DNA from: Streptomyces sp. ISL-12
Lineage (GTDB): Bacteria; Actinomycetota; Actinomycetes; Streptomycetales; Streptomycetaceae
DNA: 64,000 nucleotides
Assembly: GCF_018614415.1 (NCBI RefSeq)
Contig: NZ_JAGGOO010000109.1
Location: 47,985-111,984, forward strand
Direction: 5' to 3'
A program made the translations under genes and the position numbers. Below the pieces are notes generated by a model that was not told where the DNA came from, searched no databases, and was given only the letters and a program-made list of their open reading frames with translations. Of the stretch, positions 24,935-33,573 are shown piece after piece. Every line of letters begins with the position of its first letter. The first letter of the stretch is position 1.

Positions 24935-25837
24935 TCACTTCAAGGCGCCCGCGGTCAGTCCCTGCACCACCTGCCGCTGGAAGAGGATGTACGCCGCCAG
25001 CACCGGCAGCATCGCCATCACCAGGCCCGCGAACAGCCCCGACCAGTCGCCCTTGTACCCCTGGCTGACCGCGAGCTGCACCAGGCCCTGGGTGAGGACG
25101 TGCTGGTCGGGGTCGGTGTTCAGCACGGTCGGCAGCATGTACTGGTTCCACTGCCCCAGGAAGTTGAAGATCCCCACGCTGATCAGCCCCGGCTTGGCCA
25201 TCGGCAGCATGACCTGGAAGAACGTCCGGGTGTGCGAGGCCCCGTCGACGAACGCGGCCTCCGCCACCGAGGTCGGCAGGGTGCGGAAGAACGCGGTCAG
25301 GAAGAACACCGTGAAGGGCAGCGAGTAGGCGATGTAGACCAGGATCAGCCCGTGGAGGGTGTTCAGCAGCCCCAGGTTGTCCACCACGTAGAACAGGGGC
25401 ACCAGTGCGAGCATGATCGGGAAGCTCATGCCGCCGACGAACAGGAAGTAGACGAACCGGTTGCCGGGGAAGTCGAACCGGGCCAGGACGTAGGCGGCCA
25501 TCGAGCCCAGCACCAGGGTGCCGACGAGCGAGCCGCCCACCACCAGGACGGTGTTGAGGAAGTAGTCGCTCATGTGGGCCTGGGTCCAGGCCCTGGACCA
25601 GTTGTCGAAGTGCAGGGTGTCCGGCAGCGACCAGGGCGAGCCGAAGATCGAGGCGTCGTCCTTGAAGGACGTCATCACCGCCCACACCAGCGGCAGCACC
25701 ACCATGATCGCCCAGATGACGAGGACGCCGTGGGAGAAGACGTCGAGGGCGCCGCCCTCCTTCTTCGGTTTCGGCTCCTTCCTCGGTTTCGGCTCGTTCC
25801 TCGGTTTCGGCTCGGCGGGGGTGTCGGTCGTCTTCAT
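24935..25837 (-). CDS. ngcG: N-acetylglucosamine/chitobiose ABC transporter permease NgcG
   Basis: A 300-residue CUT1 permease of MalG type with six membrane helices and the EAA loop AEAAFVDGASHTRTFFQVMLP. The cytoplasmic N-terminus is unusual: a Lys/Pro-rich tail (PKPRNEPKPRKEPKPKKE) coded by tandem 18-bp repeats. ATG 25835-25837 lies four bases after the ngcF stop. It is the last gene of the ngcEFG operon. No ATPase gene accompanies it, as in known Ngc systems that share MsiK. Named by synteny with SCO6007. A gap of 136 bases separates it from rok7B7 and shows no clear terminator. Confidence 0.88.
   Translation of the reverse strand: MKTTDTPAEPKPRNEPKPRKEPKPKKEGGALDVFSHGVLVIWAIMVVLPLVWAVMTSFKDDASIFGSPWSLPDTLHFDNWSRAWTQAHMSDYFLNTVLVVGGSLVGTLVLGSMAAYVLARFDFPGNRFVYFLFVGGMSFPIMLALVPLFYVVDNLGLLNTLHGLILVYIAYSLPFTVFFLTAFFRTLPTSVAEAAFVDGASHTRTFFQVMLPMAKPGLISVGIFNFLGQWNQYMLPTVLNTDPDQHVLTQGLVQLAVSQGYKGDWSGLFAGLVMAMLPVLAAYILFQRQVVQGLTAGALK
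25765..25813. repeat. 18-bp direct repeats in the ngcG N-terminal coding region
   Basis: TCGGTTTCGGCTCSTTCC occurs at 25765-25782 and 25783-25800, with a partial third copy at 25801-25813. Each codes for six residues of the EPKPRx tail, so copy-number change keeps the frame. Confidence 0.85.
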
Positions 25838-25841
25838 CGGT

Positions 25842-26768
25842 TCAGTACTCCAGCCGCTCGCGCCGGCCCAGCCGCATCACGACGGCCGCGAAGGCCAGCG
25901 TGACCACGAGCAGGGCGACGCCGATGGTGGTGGCGTAGGCGGCCTGACCGTCCCGGAACGCCTTCTGGTACACGTACAGGACCATGACGGTGGTCGAGTA
26001 GTCCGGTCCGCCGGGGCCGACGGTCATGATCTGGACGACCGCGAAGGACTCGGCGCCGAGCGCGAGGATGCCCATGTAGACCCAGCCGGACTGCACGGTG
26101 TCCCACAGCAGCGGCAGGGTGACCCGGAAGAACGTGGTGAAGCGGGTCGCTCCGTCCAGCAGCGCGGCCTCGTACAGCTCCGCCGGGACGGAGGCCATGC
26201 CGGCGGAGAAGAGGACCACGAAGAAGCCGACCGTGGACCAGACGAGGACCGCCATGACACACCACAGGGCGAAGTCCGGGTCCCCGAGCCACAGCGGCTG
26301 GACGGAGTCCAGGCCGATGCCGCGCAGCAGGGAGTTGACCGCGCCGCTGTCCGGGTTGTACGCGAACTGGAACAGCAGGGCGACGATGGCGATGGACAGC
26401 ACCTGCGGGAAGAAGTAGACGATCTTGTAGAAGGCGGAGCCGCGGACCCCGGAGACCACCGGGCCGCCCTTCCGCTTCCGGCCGCCGACGTTGATCATGA
26501 AGGAGAGGAAGAGCGCCAGGCCGAGCGTCACCAGGGGGACGAGCAGCGCGAAGAGCACGCTGTGCCACAGCGACTTCCAGAAGATGTCGTCGTCGAGCAT
26601 CCGTGCGTAGTTGTCGAAGCCGACCATCTCGAACTCGGGACTCAGCCCCGTCCAGTCGGTGAACGAGTAGTAGATGGACTGGACGAACGGCCAGACGACG
26701 AAGAGGGCGTAGATCCCCAGCGGCAGCGCCAGGAACCCCACGATGAACCGGTACTTGCCGTGCTGCAT
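25842..26768 (-). CDS. ngcF: N-acetylglucosamine/chitobiose ABC transporter permease NgcF
   Basis: A 308-residue CUT1 permease of MalF type. The first helix is GFLALPLGIYALFVVWPFV and the ATPase-docking loop is YEAALLDGATRFTTFFRVTLP. ATG 26766-26768 is the first in-frame Met after the ngcE stop (gap 26 bases); the frame is open much further upstream but only as a shadow of ngcE. The ribosome site is weak (GGGGTCGG). It forms the translocation pore with NgcG for N-acetylglucosamine and N,N'-diacetylchitobiose, by synteny with SCO6006. Confidence 0.88.
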   Translation of the reverse strand: MQHGKYRFIVGFLALPLGIYALFVVWPFVQSIYYSFTDWTGLSPEFEMVGFDNYARMLDDDIFWKSLWHSVLFALLVPLVTLGLALFLSFMINVGGRKRKGGPVVSGVRGSAFYKIVYFFPQVLSIAIVALLFQFAYNPDSGAVNSLLRGIGLDSVQPLWLGDPDFALWCVMAVLVWSTVGFFVVLFSAGMASVPAELYEAALLDGATRFTTFFRVTLPLLWDTVQSGWVYMGILALGAESFAVVQIMTVGPGGPDYSTTVMVLYVYQKAFRDGQAAYATTIGVALLVVTLAFAAVVMRLGRRERLEY

Positions 26769-26794
26769 TGCCAACCGACCCCGATCCGGCGTCC

Positions 26795-28273
26795 CTACTG
26801 ATGCTTGTAGTGCTTGATCGACGAGTCCTTGGCCGCGTCGTCGGCGTAGCCCTGGATCTTCTTGATGGCCTCGGCCGGGGTGAGCCGGCCGGCCATCATC
26901 TCGCCCAGGCCGCCGACGCCGATCTGCTCCTTCTGGAGCTTCACGTACCAGTCCTGGAGGCGGGGGTTGACCACGTTGTCGCCGGCCAGTTCGAGGGCCG
27001 CGACGCCGGACTTGAGGCCGGGGGTCAGCTCGATGCCGTCGGTGCCGCCGTTGTAGGCGGAGAGCGACTTGACCTTGGAGGTGAAGTTCTTCGAGGAGGC
27101 CTCGCTGAGCATGATGCGCAGCTGCTCCATGCCGCCGGTGCCGTTCTTCGCCTTGGCGGGGACGATGAACGGCTCGCCGCCGGAGGCCCAGAGGGTGCCG
27201 AAGGGCAGCTTGTCGGAGGAGTCCAGCCCGGAGGGGGCGGAGACGGTCACCTCGAAGCCGTCGGGGATGACGTTGGCCGACTCGTTCTCCACCCAGGAGC
27301 CGTTGGGCAGGAACAGGGCGTCGCCCTTGGCCCAGGCGGTCTGCGACTGGATGTGGTCCAGACCCGGGGTGCCCCGGAGGACGTACCCCTTCTTGTACAG
27401 CTCGTAGTACGCCTCGAAGCACGCCTTGACCGCCGGGTGCTTCCAGGCGTTCGGCTCCAGGTTGTCGATGGCGTCCAGCACCTCCACGCCGCCGACCTTG
27501 CCGATCATCGGGTAGAGCGAGAAGGGGATGTAGTACGGGTACTTGCCCGCGTACGTCCAGCCCGCCATGCCCTTCTTCTTGGCCTTGGCGCAGACGGCGA
27601 GCATCTCGTCCCAGGTCTTCGGGTATGCGGCGTCCAGCGAGTCCAGCGCCTTCTGCGAATACCAGACGCCGTAGACGGTGTAGGCGTAATAGAAGACCCA
27701 GACCTGGTCCCCGTCGAACTGGCCCATTTCCACGATGCCGGGGCGCAGGGTGTCGCGGACCTTCTTGTCCGGGTCGTCGTAGGAGGGGGCGTCGAGCAGG
27801 GGGGTGAGGTCGGCGAGCTGCTTCTTTCCGACCAGGACGCCCATGTCCATCTGCTCCGCGCCGGAGTTGTCGATGAGGTCGGGCGGGGTGCCCTGGTTGA
27901 AACGGGGCTGGAGGGTGGACTGGATCTTCTGGGTGGCGGAGAACTTCACGGTCGCGTCGGGGAAGTTCTTCTCGTAGACCTTCACCGCGTCCTCGGCGTA
28001 CTCCTTGCCGAATCCACCGTCGAAGAGGACGAATTCCAGCTGGGCGCTGTTGTTCACGCCGAGCGGGTTCTCGGCGGTCTTCTCGCCCGCCTCCGCCTTG
28101 TCCTGGTCGTCACCGCCGCCGCCGCTGGCACAGGCGGACAGGAAACTCATCGTGGGGACGGCGAGCAGGCCGAGCGCGGTGGCCCTCTTGATCAGGTCGC
28201 GGCGGCCGGTGCCCGCGCGGGTACCGGTGCCGTCGGGGGGCGTACTGGCGTTCTCGGCGGAAGTGGATCCCAT
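26795..28273 (-). CDS. ngcE: N-acetylglucosamine/chitobiose-binding lipoprotein NgcE
   Basis: A 492-residue extracellular binding protein. The N-terminus combines a twin-arginine motif (RRDLIKR, residues 24-30) with a lipobox ending LSAC (Cys48), so it is probably exported folded by Tat and then lipidated. Family 1 solute-binding features follow (QPRFNQGTPPDLIDNSG; a Tyr/Trp-rich sugar pocket at WVFYYAYTVYGVWYSQ). ATG 28271-28273 follows GGCGAGGA. It starts the ngcEFG operon. A promoter with TATACC and TTGCTC lies about 130 bases upstream and is covered by a DasR-like site, consistent with control by aminosugar supply. Confidence 0.9.
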   Translation of the reverse strand: MGSTSAENASTPPDGTGTRAGTGRRDLIKRATALGLLAVPTMSFLSACASGGGGDDQDKAEAGEKTAENPLGVNNSAQLEFVLFDGGFGKEYAEDAVKVYEKNFPDATVKFSATQKIQSTLQPRFNQGTPPDLIDNSGAEQMDMGVLVGKKQLADLTPLLDAPSYDDPDKKVRDTLRPGIVEMGQFDGDQVWVFYYAYTVYGVWYSQKALDSLDAAYPKTWDEMLAVCAKAKKKGMAGWTYAGKYPYYIPFSLYPMIGKVGGVEVLDAIDNLEPNAWKHPAVKACFEAYYELYKKGYVLRGTPGLDHIQSQTAWAKGDALFLPNGSWVENESANVIPDGFEVTVSAPSGLDSSDKLPFGTLWASGGEPFIVPAKAKNGTGGMEQLRIMLSEASSKNFTSKVKSLSAYNGGTDGIELTPGLKSGVAALELAGDNVVNPRLQDWYVKLQKEQIGVGGLGEMMAGRLTPAEAIKKIQGYADDAAKDSSIKHYKHQ

Positions 28274-28396
28274 TGCTCAAGTCCTCGCCTTCTCCAGGAC
28301 TCAGGCGGTGAACCGGATCCTCCCGGCACCGCGTTCGGTCTCGCTGGGTCGTGCAGGCAGTGCGGATCTCGCGTCTTCACAACGCTCCGGTGGCCG

Positions 28397-28429
28397 ACAG
28401 GTATAGTCCACTTCCCGCCGCCGGAGCAA
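28397..28429 (-). promoter_or_regulatory. ngcE promoter overlapped by a DasR-like (dre) site
   Basis: On the minus strand TTGCTC (28424-28429) and TATACC (28400-28405) are separated by 18 bases. The 16-mer at 28397-28412 matches the DasR consensus as I recall it (ACTGGTCTAGACCACT) at 13 of 16 positions and covers the -10 box. Binding would block transcription unless glucosamine-6-phosphate releases DasR. Confidence 0.55.
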
Positions 28430-28602
28430 GATCGAACGCAAGGTTGGCCACGGGTCTTTTCCGAGTTGAGATCTGGCGGACATTTGAGAGGCCTGTGAGC
28501 AGCTTGCCGGAAAAATCCGCGACATAAACCCCGAACGCCGCTACCAACACCCTTGACATCACTTGCCACTTGACCCACTACTGGACCCTGCGCACACGAT
28601 TT

Positions 28603-28614
28603 GACAACGTTGTC
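28603..28614 (+). promoter_or_regulatory. Palindrome GACAACGTTGTC upstream of the GH92 gene
   Basis: A perfect 12-bp palindrome with a central CG, the form of a LacI-family operator, 26 bases before the GH92 start and downstream of a TTGACA hexamer (28553-28558). No LacI gene is adjacent. The sequence differs from the TGAACCGGTWAA operators of the beta-mannosidase locus, so a different regulator is expected. Confidence 0.55.
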
Positions 28615-28639
28615 CGGCGTGCAGGGAGGGTCCTGGGAG

Positions 28640-31600
28640 ATGCAGCGCAGAACTCGGCACAGATGGGGTCCGGCGGTCGTGGTGACGACCGCTTTCGCAC
28701 TGGCGGTGGGCTCGCAGGGCGCGGCGGTCGCGCTGCCGCGGGCGGCCTCCGCCCCGGACCGGGAGTTCACGTCCTCGTTCGAGGCGGACGATCCGGCTCC
28801 GGACTGGCTGAACACCGTCGACACCGGCCCCGACGGCGAGAAGCGCGCCGCGGGGGTGGACGGCGGGTACAGCACCGGCATCCCCGGCAATGTGAGCGGC
28901 GACGTCACGGGCGTGCGGGCCAGCGGGGAGAACACGGGCGGCGGCGAGGTGAAGGAGAACCTCACCGACACCGAGCCCGCCACCAAGTGGCTGACCTTCG
29001 CGCCCACCGGCTGGGTGGAGTTCGACCTGGAGGCGGCGGCCGGCATCACCCGGTACGCGCTCACCTCCGCCAACGACCACGACGAGCGCGATCCGGTGGA
29101 CTGGACGCTCAAGGGGTCGGCCGACGGCGAGCAGTGGACGACGCTGGACACCCGCTCGGGCGAGTCCTTCTCCGAGCGGTTCCAGACCAAGACGTACGAC
29201 CTGGCCGAGAAGGCCGAATACCAGCACTTCCGGCTGGAGTTCACCAAGAACAACGGGGCGGGCGACGCCCTCCAGCTGGCCGACGTGCAGCTGTCCACGG
29301 GCGGCAGCGAGGTGCCCGCCCCCCAGGACATGCTCTCCCTCGTCGACAAGGGCCCGACCGGCTCCCCGACGGCCAAGGCGGGCGCGGGCTTCACCGGCAA
29401 GCGGGCCCTGCGCTACGCCGGCCGGCACACGGCCGACGGCCGGGCGTACTCGTACAACAAGGTCTTCGACGTGAACGTCAAGGTCGACCGGCGCAGCGAG
29501 CTCTCCTACAAGATCTTCCCGTCGATGGCCGACGGCGACCTCGACTACGACGCCACCAACGTCTCCGTCGACCTCGCCTTCACCGACGGCACCTACCTCA
29601 GCGACCTCGGCGCCACCGACGCCCACGGCTTCCCGCTCACCCCGCGCGGACAGGGCGACGCGAAGATCCTCTACGTCAACCAGTGGAACGCGGTCGAGTC
29701 GGGCATCGGGTCGGTCGCGGCCGGCAGGACGGTCGACCGGATCCTGGTGGCGTACGACTCCCCCAAGGGCCCGGCGAAGTTCCGGGGCTGGCTGGACGAC
29801 GTGTCGATCGAGCGGGCCGAGCCCGAGAAACCCGAGGCCCACCTCTCCGACTACGCGCTGACCACCCGCGGCACCAACTCCAGCGGCAGCTTCTCGCGCG
29901 GCAACAACTTCCCCGCGACGGCCGTCCCGAACGGCTTCAACTTCTGGACGCCGGTGACCGACGCCGGTTCCACCAGCTGGCTGTACGACTACGCGCGCCG
30001 CAACAACGCGGACAACCTGCCGACGCTGCAGGCGTTCAGCGCGAGCCACGAGCCGAGCCCGTGGATGGGTGACCGGCAGACGTTCCAGGTGATGCCGTCG
30101 GCGGCGTCCGGCACCCCGGACACCGGCCGGGAGGCCCGCGCGCTGCCGTTCCGGCACGAGAACGAGACCGCGCGCCCGTACTACTACGGCGTCACCTTCG
30201 AGAACGGCCTGAAGGCCGAGATGGCGCCGACCGACCACGCGGCCATGATGCGCTTCACCTACCCCGGTGACGACGCGAGCGTCGTCTTCGACAACGTCAA
30301 CGACCAGGCCGGCCTGACCCTGGACAAGGACAACGGCACCTTCACCGGCTACTCGGACGTGAAGTCCGACCTGTCGACCGGCGCGACCCGCCTGTTCGTC
30401 TACGGCGAGTTCGACAAGAAGGTCACCGGCGGCGGCTCCAGCGGCGTCAAGGGCAGCCTGACCTTCGACGCGGGCGACGACCGCACGGTCACCCTGCGCC
30501 TGGCCACCTCCCTCATCAGCGTCGACCAGGCGAAGGGCAACCTGCGCCAGGAGATCGGCGCGCGCACCTCCTTCGAGAAGGTGAAGCGGGACGCCCGCGC
30601 GCAGTGGGACCGGATCCTCGGCAAGGTCGAGGTCGAGGGCGCCACGCGGGACCAGCTGACCACGCTGTACTCCAGCCTCTACCGGCTGTACCTGTACCCG
30701 AACTCGGGCTTCGAGAAGGTCGACGGGGAGTACAAGTACGCCTCCCCGTTCCAGCGGATGCCCGAGCCGGACACCCCGACCCACACCGGCGCGAAGATCG
30801 TCGACGGCAAGGTGTACGTCAACAACGGCTTCTGGGACACGTACCGGACGACCTGGCCGGCGTACTCCTTCCTCACCCCGAAGCACGCCGGTGAGCTGGT
30901 CGACGGGTTCGTGCAGCACTACAAGGACGGCGGCTGGACCTCGCGCTGGTCCTCCCCCGGCTACGCGGACCTGATGACCGGCACCTCCAGCGACGTCGCC
31001 TTCGCCGACGCGTACGTCAAGGGCGTCGACTTCGACGCGAAGGCGGCGTACGAGGCGGCGCTGAAGAACGCCACCGTGGTGCCGCCGTCCTCGGGCGTGG
31101 GCCGCAAGGGCATGGAGACCTCCCCCTTCCTCGGCTACACCTCCAGCGAGACGCACGAGGGCCTGTCCTGGGCGCTGGAGGGCTACCTCAACGACTACGG
31201 CATCTCACGGATGGGCGCCAAGCTCTACGAGGAGACCGGCGAGAAGCGCTACCAGGAGGAGTCCGCCTACTTCCTGAACCGCGCCCAGGACTACGTCAAC
31301 CTGTTCGACGGCCAGGCCGGCTTCTTCCAGGGCAAGGACGCCTCGGGCAAGTGGCGCGTGGACTCGGAGAAGTACGACCCGCGCGTGTGGGGCTACGACT
31401 ACACCGAGACCAACGGCTGGGGCTACGCCTTCACCGCCCCGCAGGACAGCCGGGGCCTGGCCAACCTCTACGGCGGACGCTCCGGCCTCGCCGACAAGCT
31501 CGACGAGTACCTCTCCACCCCGGAGACCGCCTCGCCGGAGCTGAAGGGCTCCTACGGCGGGGTCATCCACGAGATGGTCGAGGCGCGCGACGTCCGGATG

Positions 31601-32446
31601 GGCATGTACGGGCACTCCAACCAGGTCGCCCACCACGCCCTGTACATGTACGACGCGGCCGGGCAGCCGTACAAGACGCAGAAGAACGTCCGCGAGGTGC
31701 TCTCCCGCCTCTACACCGGCAGCGAGATCGGCCAGGGCTACCACGGCGACGAGGACAACGGCGAGCAGTCGGCCTGGTTCCTCTTCTCCGCCCTCGGCTT
31801 CTACCCGCTGGTGATGGGCAGCGGCGAGTACGCCATCGGCTCCCCGCTGTTCACCAAGGCGACCGTGCACCTGGAGAACGGGCGCGAACTGGTGGTCAAG
31901 GCCCCGAAGAACAGCGCGAAGAACGTCTACGTGCGGGGACTGAAGGTCAACGGGCGTTCCTGGAACTCCACGTCCCTGCCCCACTCCGTGCTCGCCAAGG
32001 GCGGCGTCCTGGAGTTCGACATGGGGTCGCGGCCGTCCTCGTGGGGCACCGGCAAGAACGCCGCGCCGGTGTCGATCACGACCGGTGACGAGGTGCCGAC
32101 GCCGCGCGAGGACGCCGTCTCGGGCGACGGCGCCCTGTTCGACGACACGTCGGCGACGGAGGCGGCGGTGACCTCGGCGGTGGACCTGCCGGTCGCCGAG
32201 GGGACGAAGGCGGTCCAGTACACGCTGACGTCCCCGAAGGACCGCACGTCGGCTCCGACCGGCTGGAAGCTGGAGGGCTCGGCCGACGGAACGACGTGGA
32301 AGACCCTGGACGAGCGGTCCGGGGAGTCCTTCGCCTGGGACCGGCAGACGCGGGTCTTCTCGGTGAAGTCGCCGGGGACGTACGCGAAGTACCGGCTGGT
32401 GCCGACGGGCGGGTCGACTCTGGCGGAGGTCGAACTGCTCGCGTAA
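28640..32446 (+). CDS. Secreted GH92 alpha-mannosidase with flanking F5/8-type carbohydrate-binding domains
   Basis: A 1268-residue exported exo-alpha-mannosidase. A signal peptide ends near VALPRAASA. An N-terminal discoidin-like (F5/8 type C) domain covers roughly residues 80-210 (GWVEFDLEAAAGITRYALTS, DWTLKGSADGEQWTTLD). The two-part GH92 catalytic region follows from about residue 400: GNNFPATAVPNGFNFWTPV, NGFWDTYRTTWPAYSF, GYHGDEDNGEQSAWF with the acidic catalytic residues, and FYPLVMGSGEYAIGSPLF. A second F5/8-like domain forms the C-terminus (GWKLEGSADGTTWKTLDERS). GH92 enzymes need calcium and trim alpha-linked mannose from N-glycans or yeast mannan. ATG 28640 is nine bases after AGGGAGGG; a TTG at 28601 overlaps the operator and was rejected. 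Confidence 0.93.
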   Translation: MQRRTRHRWGPAVVVTTAFALAVGSQGAAVALPRAASAPDREFTSSFEADDPAPDWLNTVDTGPDGEKRAAGVDGGYSTGIPGNVSGDVTGVRASGENTGGGEVKENLTDTEPATKWLTFAPTGWVEFDLEAAAGITRYALTSANDHDERDPVDWTLKGSADGEQWTTLDTRSGESFSERFQTKTYDLAEKAEYQHFRLEFTKNNGAGDALQLADVQLSTGGSEVPAPQDMLSLVDKGPTGSPTAKAGAGFTGKRALRYAGRHTADGRAYSYNKVFDVNVKVDRRSELSYKIFPSMADGDLDYDATNVSVDLAFTDGTYLSDLGATDAHGFPLTPRGQGDAKILYVNQWNAVESGIGSVAAGRTVDRILVAYDSPKGPAKFRGWLDDVSIERAEPEKPEAHLSDYALTTRGTNSSGSFSRGNNFPATAVPNGFNFWTPVTDAGSTSWLYDYARRNNADNLPTLQAFSASHEPSPWMGDRQTFQVMPSAASGTPDTGREARALPFRHENETARPYYYGVTFENGLKAEMAPTDHAAMMRFTYPGDDASVVFDNVNDQAGLTLDKDNGTFTGYSDVKSDLSTGATRLFVYGEFDKKVTGGGSSGVKGSLTFDAGDDRTVTLRLATSLISVDQAKGNLRQEIGARTSFEKVKRDARAQWDRILGKVEVEGATRDQLTTLYSSLYRLYLYPNSGFEKVDGEYKYASPFQRMPEPDTPTHTGAKIVDGKVYVNNGFWDTYRTTWPAYSFLTPKHAGELVDGFVQHYKDGGWTSRWSSPGYADLMTGTSSDVAFADAYVKGVDFDAKAAYEAALKNATVVPPSSGVGRKGMETSPFLGYTSSETHEGLSWALEGYLNDYGISRMGAKLYEETGEKRYQEESAYFLNRAQDYVNLFDGQAGFFQGKDASGKWRVDSEKYDPRVWGYDYTETNGWGYAFTAPQDSRGLANLYGGRSGLADKLDEYLSTPETASPELKGSYGGVIHEMVEARDVRMGMYGHSNQVAHHALYMYDAAGQPYKTQKNVREVLSRLYTGSEIGQGYHGDEDNGEQSAWFLFSALGFYPLVMGSGEYAIGSPLFTKATVHLENGRELVVKAPKNSAKNVYVRGLKVNGRSWNSTSLPHSVLAKGGVLEFDMGSRPSSWGTGKNAAPVSITTGDEVPTPREDAVSGDGALFDDTSATEAAVTSAVDLPVAEGTKAVQYTLTSPKDRTSAPTGWKLEGSADGTTWKTLDERSGESFAWDRQTRVFSVKSPGTYAKYRLVPTGGSTLAEVELLA

Positions 32447-32472
32447 GCACGAACCCGACCGCCCTCGTCACA

Positions 32473-32501
32473 GCGGCCCGCCCGGTCACCGGGCGGGCCG
32501 C
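32473..32501 (+). terminator. Terminator of the GH92 gene
   Basis: Nearly perfect 14-bp arms (GCGGCCCGCCCGGT and complement) around a single central base; in practice a 3-5 base loop. It begins 27 bases after the stop codon. Confidence 0.85.
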
Positions 32502-32570
32502 AGCGCGTGCCGGGACGTGCCAGGACCTGCGTACCCGCGCCGTTCCGCGGCCCGATCGGGTTTCGGCTCT

Positions 32571-32627
32571 ATGCAGAAAGCCGCGTGCATAATGGTTCGA
32601 GCGTAATGCTAGGAACTTTCTGTGCAT
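32571..32627 (+). promoter_or_regulatory. Inverted repeat around the XRE gene promoter
   Basis: ATGCAGAAAG (32571-32580) is mirrored by CTTTCTGTGCAT (32616-32627), 35 bases apart. A -10-like CATAAT (32588-32593) lies between. The half-sites could be bound by the XRE protein itself for autoregulation. Confidence 0.4.
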
Positions 32628-32670
32628 GGCTACCATTTACCAGGGTACGTGCACGGTCGAAGGAGCGGCG

Positions 32671-33531
32671 ATGACACCCCCTGTGGACCCCAGTCTCAAC
32701 CGGCGCAAGCTGCGCCTCGCCCTGCGCAAGGCGCGTGAGAGCGCCGGGCTCAGCCAGCGTGAGGCCGCGGCGCGGGTGGAGTGGTCGCAGTCGAAGCTCA
32801 TCCGGGTGGAGACCGGGACGGTGAGCGTGTCCGTCAGCGACCTGCGCGCCCTGCTGGCGTTGTACGACGTCACCGAGCCGGACACGGTGAACGAGCTGGT
32901 GGAGGCGGCCCGGGGCAGCAAGGGCCCCAGCTGGTGGTCCCGTTACCACGACGTCGTCTCACCGCAGTTCGCCCAGTACCTCGGCTACGAGGGCGCCGCG
33001 CACGCCGTCGACACGTACCACCCGATCGTGATACCGGGACACCTGCACACCCGCGCGTACGCGGAGGCGCTGCTCGCCGAGCGCGGGCTGACCGCCGAAC
33101 GGATAGGGCGCGTGGTGGACTTGAGGATGGAGCGCCAGGAACGCATGCTGGACGGCACCGGCCGGCCGGCGGCCACCTTCGTCCTGGACGAGGCCGCGGT
33201 GCGGCGGCAGATCGGCGGACCGGCCGTGTTCGGCGAGCAGTTGGGACAGATCCTGGACTTCGCCGGGCGCGACGGCGTGACCGTGCGCGTGCTGCCCTTC
33301 GAGGCCGGGGCCCACTACAGCACGCTGGGCAGCTTCGTACTGCTCCGCTTCCCCGACGACGACGATCTCGTGTACTTGGAGCACGCCGCCGGCAGCATGA
33401 CCGGCGGCGAGGACCTGGAACTCCTGGCCCGGTACCAGGAGTGCTTCCAGACGATCATGGAACGGGCACTGGACGAGACCACGTCCCTCGACCTGATCGA
33501 ACGCGTCAGGCAGAACCTCGAGGCCCGCTAG
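32671..33531 (+). CDS. XRE-family regulator with DUF5753 domain
   Basis: A 286-residue Streptomyces-type regulator. The HTH (SAGLSQREAAARVEWSQSKL) occupies about residues 20-70. The C-terminal DUF5753 domain shows the conserved SPQFAQYLGYEGAAHAVDTY and VIPGHLHTRAYAEALL. ATG 32671 is chosen because AAGGAG lies five bases upstream; an earlier ATG at 32626 falls within the promoter inverted repeat. Such proteins usually work with a small DUF397 partner; one is encoded 0.7 kb away (34270-34467) on the other strand. Target genes are unknown. Confidence 0.9.
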   Translation: MTPPVDPSLNRRKLRLALRKARESAGLSQREAAARVEWSQSKLIRVETGTVSVSVSDLRALLALYDVTEPDTVNELVEAARGSKGPSWWSRYHDVVSPQFAQYLGYEGAAHAVDTYHPIVIPGHLHTRAYAEALLAERGLTAERIGRVVDLRMERQERMLDGTGRPAATFVLDEAAVRRQIGGPAVFGEQLGQILDFAGRDGVTVRVLPFEAGAHYSTLGSFVLLRFPDDDDLVYLEHAAGSMTGGEDLELLARYQECFQTIMERALDETTSLDLIERVRQNLEAR

Positions 33532-33573
33532 AACCGCGGCACTGAGGGCGGGCAGAGGCAGGGGAGGACCGGC

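Noticed and set aside
28601..28639. TTG start for the GH92 protein
   Set aside because: It overlaps the palindromic operator, lacks a ribosome site, and would put extra residues before a normal signal peptide.
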